DNA of 64,000 bases, taken from the NCBI RefSeq assembly GCF_002575655.3, contig NC_053035.3, forward strand, positions 499,812,601 through 499,876,600, in the 5' to 3' direction. Below the pieces are notes generated by a model, which saw nothing but the letters and a program-made list of their open reading frames with translations, was not told the origin of the DNA and ran no database searches. Positions 55,771 through 64,000 of the stretch are shown one piece after another; position 1 is the first letter of the stretch, and every line of letters starts with the position of its first letter. The position numbers and the translations under genes were made by a program. The DNA comes from Aegilops tauschii subsp. strangulata. Lineage: Eukaryota > Streptophyta > Magnoliopsida > Poales > Poaceae.

Positions 55771-57505
55771 TGAAGGAAATATGCCCTAGAGGAAATAATA
55801 AAGTTATTATTTATTTCCTTAAATCATGATAAATGTTTATTATTCATGCAAGAATTGTATTAACCGGAAACATAATACATGTGTGAATACATAGACAAAC
55901 AGAGTGTCACTAGTATGCCTCTACTTGACTAGCTCGTTGATCAAAGATGGTTATGTTTCCTAGCCATTGACATGAGTTGTCATTTGATTAACGGGATCAC
56001 ACAATTAGGAGAATGATGTGATTGACTTGACCCATTCCGTTAGCTTAGCACTCGATCGTTTAGTATGTTGCTATTGCTTTCTTCATGACTTATACATGTT
56101 CCTATGACTATGAGATTATGCAACTCCCGTTTACCGGAGGAACACTTTGTGTGGTACCAAACGTCACAACGTAACTGGGTGATTATAAAGGTGCTCTACA
56201 GGTGTCTCCGAAGGTACTTGTTGGGTTGGCGTATTTCGAGATTAGGACTTGTCACTCTGATTGTCGGAGAGGTATCTCTGGGCCCACTCGGTAATGCACA
56301 TCACTTAAGCCTTGCAAGCATTGCAACTAATGAGTTAGTTGCGGGATGATGTATTACGGAACGAGTAAAGAGACTTGTCGGTAACGAGATTGAACTAGGT
56401 ATTGAGATACCGACGAGCGAATCTCGGGCAAGTAACATACCGATGACAAAGGGAACAACGTATGTTGTTATGCGGTTTGACCGATAAAGATCTTCGTAGA
56501 ATATGTGGGAGCCAATATGAGCATCCAGGTTCCGCTATTGGTTATTGACCGGAGACGTGTCTCGGTCATGTCTACATAGTTCTCGAACCCGTAGGGTCCG
56601 CACGCTTAAAGTTTCGATGACGGTTATATTATGAGTTTATGAGTTTTGATGTACCTAAGGTTGTTCGGAGTCCCGGATGTGATCACGGACATGACGAGGA
56701 GTCTAGAAATGGTCGACACATGAAGATTGATATATTGGAAGCCTATATTTGGATATCGGAAGTGTTCCGGGTGAAATCGGGATTTTACCGGAGTACAGGA
56801 GGGGTTACCGGAACCCCCCGGGGGTTTAATGGGCCATAGTGGGCCTTAGTGGAGAAGAGGAGGGGCGGCCAGGGCAGGCCGCGCGCCCCCTCCCCCTCTA
56901 GTCCGAATTGGACAAGGAGGGGGGCGGCGCCCCCCTTTCCTTCTTCTCCTCTTCCTCCTTCCCCCCTTCTCCTAATCCAACAAGGAAGGGAGGGAATCCT
57001 ACTCCCGATGGGAGTAGGACTCCTCCTGGCGCGCCTCCTCCTGGGCGGCCGCACCTCCCCCCTTGCTCATTTATATACGGGGGCAGGGGGCACCCTAGAG
57101 ACACAACAATTGATCTGTTGATCTTTTAGCCGTGTGCGGTGCCCCCCTCCACCATAGTTCACCTCGATAATACTGTAGCGGTGCTTAGGCGAAGCCCTGC
57201 GTCGGTAGAACATCATCATCATCACCACGCCGTCGTGCTGATGAAACTCTCCCTCAACACTCGGCTGGATCGGAGTTCGAGGGACGTCATCGGGCTGAAC
57301 GTGTGCTGAACTCGGAGGTGCCGTGCATTCGGTACTTGATTGGTCGGATCGTGAAGACGTACGACTACATCAACCGCGTTGTGCTAACGCTTCCGCTTTC
57401 GGTCTACGAGGGTACGTGGACAACACTCTCCCCTCTCGTTGCTATGCATCACCATGATCTTGCGTGTGCGTAGGAATTTTTTTGAAATTACTACGTTCCC
57501 CAACA
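55771..57505 (+). repeat. 5' LTR of second Angela-type element
   Basis: 1735 bp, TG...CA ends. Its U3 is like that of the solo LTR at 8518 and differs from that of 24708. TATA box at 57070-57077. Confidence 0.92.
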
Positions 57506-57506
57506 G

Positions 57507-57519
57507 TGGCATCCGAGCC
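57507..57519 (+). other. Primer-binding site
   Basis: TGGCATCCGAGCC, the same two-mismatch initiator tRNA-Met complement as at 26388. Confidence 0.8.
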
Positions 57520-58770
57520 TGGTTTTATGCGGAGATGTCATATGCACAAGTAGAACACAAGTGAGTTGTGGGCGATATAAGTCATACTGCTTACCAGCAT
57601 GTCATACTTTGGTTCGGCGGTATTGTTGGATGAAGCGGCCCGAACCGACATTACGCATACGCTTACGCGAGACTGGTTCTACCGACGTGCTTTGCACACA
57701 GGTGGCTGGCGGGTGTCAGTTTCTCCAACTTTAGTTGAACCGAGTGTGGCTACGCCCGGTCCATGCGAAGGTTAAAACATCACCAACTTGACAAACTATC
57801 GTTGTGGTTTTGGTGCGTAGGTAAGAACGGTTCTTGCTCAGCCCGTAGCAGCCACGTAAAACTTGCAACAACAAAGTAGAGGACGTCTAACTTGTTTTTG
57901 CAGGGCATGTTGTGATGTGATATGGTCAAGGCATGATGCTATATTTTATTGTATGAGATGATCATGTTTTGTAACCGAGTTATCGGCAACTGGTAGGAGC
58001 CATATGGTTGTCACTTTATTGTATGCAATGCAATCGCCCTGTAATTGCTTTACTTTATCACTAAGCAGTAGCGATAGTCGTAGAAGCAATAGTTGGCGAG
58101 ACGACAACGATGCTACGATGGAGATCAAGGTGTCGCGCCGGTGACGATGGTGATCACGACGGTGCTTCGGAGATGGAGATCACAAGCACAAGATGATGAT
58201 GGCCATATCATATCACTTATATTGATTGCATGTGATGTTTATCTTTTATGCATCTTATCTTGCTTTGATTAACGTAGCATTATAAGATGATCTCTCACTA
58301 AATTTCAAGATAAAAGTGTTCTCCCTGAGTATGCACCGTTGCCAAAGTTCGTCGTGCCTAGACACCACGTGATGATCGGGTGTGATAAGCTCTACGTCCA
58401 TCTACAATGGGTGCAAGCCAGTTTTGCACACGCAGAATACTCGGGTTAAACTTGACGAGCCTAGCATATGCAGATATGGCCTCGGAACACTGAGACCGAA
58501 AGGTCGAGCGTGAATCATATAGTAGATATGATCAACATGGTGATGTTCACCATTGAAAACTACTCCATTTCACGTGATGATCGGTTATGGTTTAGTTGAT
58601 TTGGATCACGTGGTCACTTAGATGATTAGAGGGATGTCTATCTAAGTGGGAGTTCTTAAGTAATATGATTAATTGAACTTAAATTTATCATGAACTTAGT
58701 CCTGGTAGTATTAGCATATCTATATTGTAGATCAATAGCTCGCGTTTAGCTCCCCTGTTTTAATTTTTAT

Positions 58771-59644
58771 ATGTTCCTAGAGAAAACTAAGTTGAAAGAT
58801 GTTAGTAGCAATGATGCGGATTGGATCCGTGATCTGAGGTTTATCCTCATTGCTGCACAGAAGAATTATGTCCTGATGCACCGCTAGGTGACAGCCCTAT
58901 TGCAGGAGCAGATGCAAATGTTATGAACGTTTTGACAAAAGCTCGATATGATGACTACTTGATAGTTAAGTGCACCGTGCTTTACGGCTTAGAACCAGGA
59001 CTTCAAAAATGTTTTGAAATCCACGGAGCATATAAGATGTTCCAAGAGTTGAAATTGGTATTTCATACCCATGCCCGTGTCGAGAGGTATGAGACCTCTG
59101 ACAGTACTTTGCCTACAAGATGGAGGAGAATAGCTCAACCAGTGAGCATGTGCTCAGATTGTCTGGGTACTACAATTGCTTGAATCAAGTGGGAGTTAAT
59201 CTTCCAGATAAGATAGTAATTGACAGAATTCTCTAGTCACTATCACCAAGTTATTAGAACTTCGTGATGAACTATAATATGCAAGGGATGACAAAAGTAA
59301 TTCCCGAGCTCTTCGCGATGCTGAAATCGACGAAGGTAGAAATCAAGAAAGAGCATCAAGTGTTGATGGTTAACAAGACCACTAGTTTCAAGTAAAGGGA
59401 CAAAGGGAAGAAAGGGGAACTTTAAGAAGAACGGCAAGCAGTTGGTGCTCAATTGAAAAAGCCCAAGTCTAGACCTAAGCCTGAAACTGAGTGCTTCTAC
59501 TGCAAAGGGACTGGTCACTGGAAGCGGAACTGCCCCAAGTATTTGGTGGATCAGAATGATGGCAAAGTGAACAAAGCTATATTCGATATACATGTTATTA
59601 ATGTGTACTTTACTAGTGTTTATAGCAACCCCTCGGTATTTGAT
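58771..59644 (+). pseudogene. Degenerate gag of second Angela-type element
   Basis: Parallel to 27670-28566. It has the same TAG in the ILxS context (59234-59236), an intact zinc knuckle CFYCKGTGHWKRNC (59492-59533), then FDTGS of the protease. Some stops of the first copy are absent here (for instance an AAG where the first copy has TAG, at about 58969), so the copies decayed partly independently. Confidence 0.8.
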
Positions 59645-59843
59645 ACTGGTTCAGTTGCTAAGAGTAGTAACTCGAATCGGGAGTTGCAGAATGAACAGAG
59701 ACTAGTTAAGGGTGAAGTGATGATGTGTATTGGAAGTGGTTCCAAGATTGATATGATCATCATTGCACACTCCCTATACTTTCGGGATTAGTGTTGAACC
59801 TAAAATAAATGTTATTTAGTGTTTGTGTTGAGCATGAATATGA

Positions 59844-62390
59844 TTGGATCATGTTTATTGCAATACGATTATTCATGTAAGATTAGAGAATAATTGTTGT
59901 TCTGTTTACATGAATAAAACCTTCTATGGTCATACACCCAATGAAAATGGTTTGTTGGATCTCGATCATGGTGATACACATTTTCAAAATACTGAAGCCA
60001 AAAGATGCAAAGTTAATAATGATAGTGCAACTTATTTGTGGCACTGCCGTTTAGGTCATATTGGTGTAAAGCGCATGAAGAAACTCCATACTGATGGACT
60101 TTTGGAATCACTTGATTATGAATCACTTGATGCTTGCGAACCATGCCTCATGGGCAAGATGACTAAGACTCCGTTCTCCGGAACAATGGAGCGAGCAACT
60201 GACTTATTGGAAATAATACATACTGATGTATGCGGTCCGATGAGTGTTAAGGCTCACGGCAAGTATCGTTATTTTCTGACCTTCACAAATGATTTGAGCA
60301 GATATGGGTATATCTACTTGATGAAACACAAGTCTGAAACATTTGAAAAGTTCAAAGAATTTCAGAGTGAAGTGGAGAATCATCGTAACAAGAAAATAAA
60401 AGTTTCTACGATATGATCGCAGAGGTAAAATATTTGATTTACGAGTTTGGCCTTCAGTTAAAACAATGTGAAATAGTTTCACTACTCACGCTACCTGGAA
60501 CACCACAGTGTAATGGTGTGTCCGAACATCATAACCGTACTTTATTAGATATAGTGCAATCTATGATGTCTCTTACCGATCTACCACTATCGTTTTGGGG
60601 TTATGCATTAGAGACAGCTACATTCACGTTAAATAGGGCACCATCGAAATCCGTTGAGACGACGCCTTATGAACTATGGTTTGGCAAGAAACCAAAGTTG
60701 TCATTTCTTAAAGTTTGGGGCTGCGATGCTTATGTGAAAAAGCTTCAACCTGATAAGCTCGAACCCAAATCGGAGAAATGTGTCTTCATAGGATAGCCAA
60801 AGGAGACTGTTGGGTACACCTTCTATCACAGATCCGAAGGCAAGACACTCGTTGCTAAGAATGGATCCTTTCTAGAGAAGGAGTTTCTCTCGAAAGAAGT
60901 GAGTGGGAGGAAAGTAGAACTTGATGAGGTAACCGTACCTGCTCCCTTATTGGAAAGTAGTTCATCACAGAAACCGGTTCCTGTGACGTCTATACCAATT
61001 AGTGAGGAAGTTAATGATGATGGAACTTCAGATCAAGTTGTTACTGAACCTCGTAGGTCAACCAGAGTAAGATCCGCACCAGAGTGGTACGGTAATCATG
61101 TTCTGGAGGTCATGTTACTTGACCATGACGAACCTACGAACTATGAGGAAGCGATGATGAGCCCAAATTCCGCGAAATGGCTTGAGGCCATGAAATCTGA
61201 GATGAGATCCATGTATGAGAACAAAGTATGGACTTTGATTGACTTGCCCAATGATCGGCGAGCCATTGAGATTAAATGGATCTTCAAGAGGAAGACGAAC
61301 GCTGATAGTAGTGTTACTATCTACAAAGCTAGAATTGTCGCAAAAGGTTTTCGACAAGTTCAAGGTGTTGACTATGATGAGAGTTTCTCACTCGTATCTA
61401 TGCTTAAGTCTGTCCGAATCATGTTAGCAATTGCCGCATTTTATGAAATCTGGCAAATGGATAAACAAAACTGCATTCCTTAATGGATTTATTAAATAAA
61501 AGTTGTATACGATGCAACTAGAAGGTTTTGTCAATCCTAAAGGTGCTAACAAAATATGCAAAGCTCCAGCGATCCATCTATGGACTGGTGCAAACCATCT
61601 CGGAGTTGGAATATACGCTTTGATAAAATGATCAAAGCATATAGTTTTATACAGACTTGCGGTGAAGCATGTATTTAAAAGAAAGTGAGTGGGAGCACTA
61701 CAGCATTTCTGATAAGTATATATGAATGACATATTGTTAATCGGAAATGATGTAGAATTTTCTGGAAAGCATAAAGAGTGTTTGAATAAGAGTTTTTCAA
61801 TGAAGGACTTTGGTGAAGCTGCTTACATATTGAGCATCAAGATCTATAGAGATAGATCAAGAAGCTTGATAAGATTTTTCAATGAGTACGTACCTTGACA
61901 AGATTTTGAAGTAGTTCAAAATGGAACAGTCAAAGAAAGAGTTCTTGCCTGTGTTACAAGGTGTGAAATTGAGTAAGACTTAAAGCCCGACCACGGCAGA
62001 AGATAGAAAGAGATTGAAAGTCATTCCCTGTGCCTCAGCCATAGGTTCTATAAAGTATGCCATGATGTGTACCAGATCTATTGTATACCCTACACTGATC
62101 TTGGCAAGGGAGTACAATAATGATCTAGGAGTAGATCACTGGACAGCGGACAAAATTATCCTTAGTGGAATAAGGATATGTTTCTCGATTATGGAGGTCA
62201 CAAAAAGGTTCGTCGTAAAGGGTTACGTCGATGCAAATTTTGACACTGATCCAGATGACTCTAAGTCTCAATCTAGATACATATTGAAAGTGGGAGCAAC
62301 TGGCTAGAGTAGCTCCGTGCAGAGCATTGATTACATAGAAATTTGCAAAATACATACGGATCTGAATGTGGCAGACCCGTTGACTAAACC
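59844..62390 (+). pseudogene. Degenerate pol of second Angela-type element
   Basis: The integrase HLWHCRLGH-like zinc region is at 60030-60160, followed by HTDVCGPMSVKAHGKYRYFLTF and then FWGYALETATFTLNRAPSK (about 60594-60650). RT starts at about 61185 (EAMKSEMRSMYENKVW), with YKARIVAKGFRQVQG at about 61322. One extra base after QMD (about 61460) shifts frame, as in the first copy. The YVDD box reads YMND at 61719-61730. RNase H is cut down: after GYVDANFDTDPDD the text jumps at about 62300-62335 to DLNVADPLTKPL. Confidence 0.82.
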
Positions 62391-62592
62391 TCTCTCACAA
62401 GCAAAACATGATCACACCTTAGTACTCTTTGGGTGTTAATCACATAGCAATGTGAACTAGATTATTGACTCTAGTAAACCCTTTGGGTGTTGGTCACATG
62501 ACGATGTGAACTATGGGTGTTAATCACATGGTGATGTGAGCTATTGGTATTAAATCACATGGTGATGTGAACTAGATTATTGACTCTAGTGC

Positions 62593-62603
62593 AAGTGGGA
62601 GAC
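62593..62603 (+). other. Polypurine tract
   Basis: AAGTGGGAGAC, identical to 31495-31505, directly before the 3' LTR. Confidence 0.75.
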
Positions 62604-64000
62604 TGAAGGAAATATGCCCTAGAGGCAATAATAAAGTTATTATTTATTTCCTTAAATCATGATAAATGTTTATTATTCATGCTAGAATTGTATTAACCGG
62701 AAACATAATACATGTGTGAATACATAGACAAACAGAGTGTCACTAGTATGCCTCTACTTGACTAGCTCGTTGATCAAAGATGGTTATGTTTCCTAGCCAT
62801 TGACATGAGTTGCCATTTGATTAACGGGAACACATCATTAGGAGAATGATGTGATTGACTTGACCCATTCCGTTAGCTTAGCACTCGATCGTTTAGTATG
62901 TTGCTATTGCTTTCTTCATGACTTATACATGTTCCTATGACTATGAGATTATGCAACTCCCGTTTACCGGAGGAACACTTTGTGTGCTACCAAACCTCAC
63001 AACGTAACTGGGTGATTATAAAGGTGCTCTACAGGTGTCTCCGAAGGTACTTGTTGGGTTGGCATATTTCGAGATTAGGATTTGTCACTCTGATTGTCGG
63101 AGAGGTATCTCTGGGCCCACTCGGTAATGCACATCACTTAAGCCTTGCAAGCATTGCAACTAATGAGTTAGTTGTGGGATGATGTATTACGGAACGAGTA
63201 AAGAGACTTGCCGGTAACGAGATTGAACTAGGTATTGAGATACCGACGAGCGAATCTCGGGCAAGTAACATACCGATGACAAAGGGAACAACGTATGTTG
63301 TTATGCGGTTTGACCGATAAAGATCTTCGTAGAATATGTGGGAGCCAATATGAGCATCCAGGTTCCCCTATTGGTTATTGACCGGAGACGTGTCTCGGTC
63401 ATGTCTACATAGTTCTCGAACCCGTAGGGTCCGCACGCTTAAAGTTTCGATGACGGTTATATTATGAGTTTATGAGTTTTGATGTACCGAAGGTTGTTCG
63501 GAGTCCCGGATGTGATCACGAACATGACGAGGAGTCTCGAAATGGTCGAGACATGAAGATTGATATATTGGAAGCCTATATTTGGATATCGGAAGTGTTC
63601 CGGGTGAAATCGGGATTTTACCGGAGTACCGGAGGGGTTACCGGAACCCCCCGGGGGTTTAATGGGCCATAGTGGGCCTTAGTGGAGAAGAGGAGGGGTG
63701 GCCAGGGCAAGTCGCGCGCCCCGTCCCCCTCTAGTCCGAATTGGACAAGGAGGGGGGGCGCCCCCCCTTTCCTTCTTCTCCTCTTCCTCCTTCGCCCCTT
63801 CTCCTAATCCAACAAGGAAGGGAGCGAGTCCTACTCCCGGTGGGAGTAGGACTCCTCCTGGCACGCCTCCTCCTGGCCGGCCGCACCTCCCCCCCTTGCT
63901 CCTTTATATACGGGGGCAGGGGCACCCTAGAGACACAACAATTGATCTGTTGATCTTTTAGCCGTGTGCGGTGCCCCCCTCCACCATAGTTCACCTCGAT
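62604..64000 (+). repeat. 3' LTR of second Angela-type element, cut by window edge
   Basis: Matches 55771 to about 57170 of its 5' LTR; the final about 340 bp, including the CCAACA end, lie outside. Confidence 0.92.

Larger units (their letters stand above)
55771..64000 (+). mobile_element. Second Angela-type copia element, runs off the right edge
   Basis: 5' LTR 55771-57505, primer site 57507-57519, degenerate gag-pol, polypurine tract 62593-62603, and 3' LTR from 62604 to the window edge (about 340 bp short of its end). The left flank is ATAGG (55766-55770); the right copy of the duplication is outside. The LTRs differ at about 20 positions by eye. It is inserted into RNase H of the decayed copia element. 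Its internal lesions match those of the element at 24708. Confidence 0.92.

Overview
The window looks like Triticeae (wheat/Aegilops-type) nuclear DNA. The copia LTRs have the hallmark termini of the Angela/WIS/BARE-1 group, a gypsy LTR of a type widespread in Triticeae is present, and there are CACTA, Mutator-like, Stowaway-like, LINE and probable Helitron remnants. There is no sign of prokaryotic or organellar gene organisation. I recognise no tRNA, rRNA or CRISPR array. By eye well over two thirds of the window is transposon-derived, much of it nested.

Two low-copy genes look intact. On the minus strand at 17284-19061 is a three-exon alpha/beta hydrolase of the D14/KAI2/DLK (strigolactone/karrikin receptor-like) family, with a complete Ser-Asp-His triad. 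On the plus strand at 37396-38195 is a two-exon small protein with a mitochondrial-type presequence. A third locus at 43858-44213 is weak.

Layout. 0-6 kb: a complete non-autonomous CACTA element (42-2800), a TIR element carrying a broken AP2 domain gene (3554-4705), and a Mutator-like element (4931-6018). 6-17 kb: a Helitron-type terminus, a diverged tandem triplication, an Angela-type solo LTR (8518-10192), and a LINE on the minus strand split by a gypsy solo LTR (12450-17046). 17-24.7 kb: the hydrolase gene, then low-copy sequence, Stowaway ends, a LINE 3' end and a foldback element with an 11-bp target duplication. 24.7-33.2 kb: a full-length Angela-type copia element with perfect GGCTA duplications. 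33-37 kb: two more Mutator-like elements. 37.4-38.2 kb: the small gene. 39.3-43.1 kb: a truncated minus-strand gypsy chromovirus fused to another LTR-element leader. 43-47.5 kb: GC-rich sequence and a block packed with the motif TTGCCATG/CATGGCAA. 47.7-64 kb: an ORF fragment interrupted by a LINE-derived retroposon (perfect 14-bp duplication), then a decayed copia element that hosts both a WIS/BARE-type solo LTR and a second Angela-type element running off the right edge.

The two Angela-type elements are separate insertions with nearly identical LTR pairs. They nevertheless share the same disabling lesions: a gag stop, a frameshift, an Asp-to-Asn change in the reverse transcriptase YVDD box, and a deletion inside RNase H. 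This pattern suggests a non-autonomous lineage copied by a helper element. Other points of interest are the AP2-carrying transposon, the short palindromic motif shared by three elements, the ORF-less LINE derivative, and four long G homopolymers, two of which sit where the copia reading frame changes.
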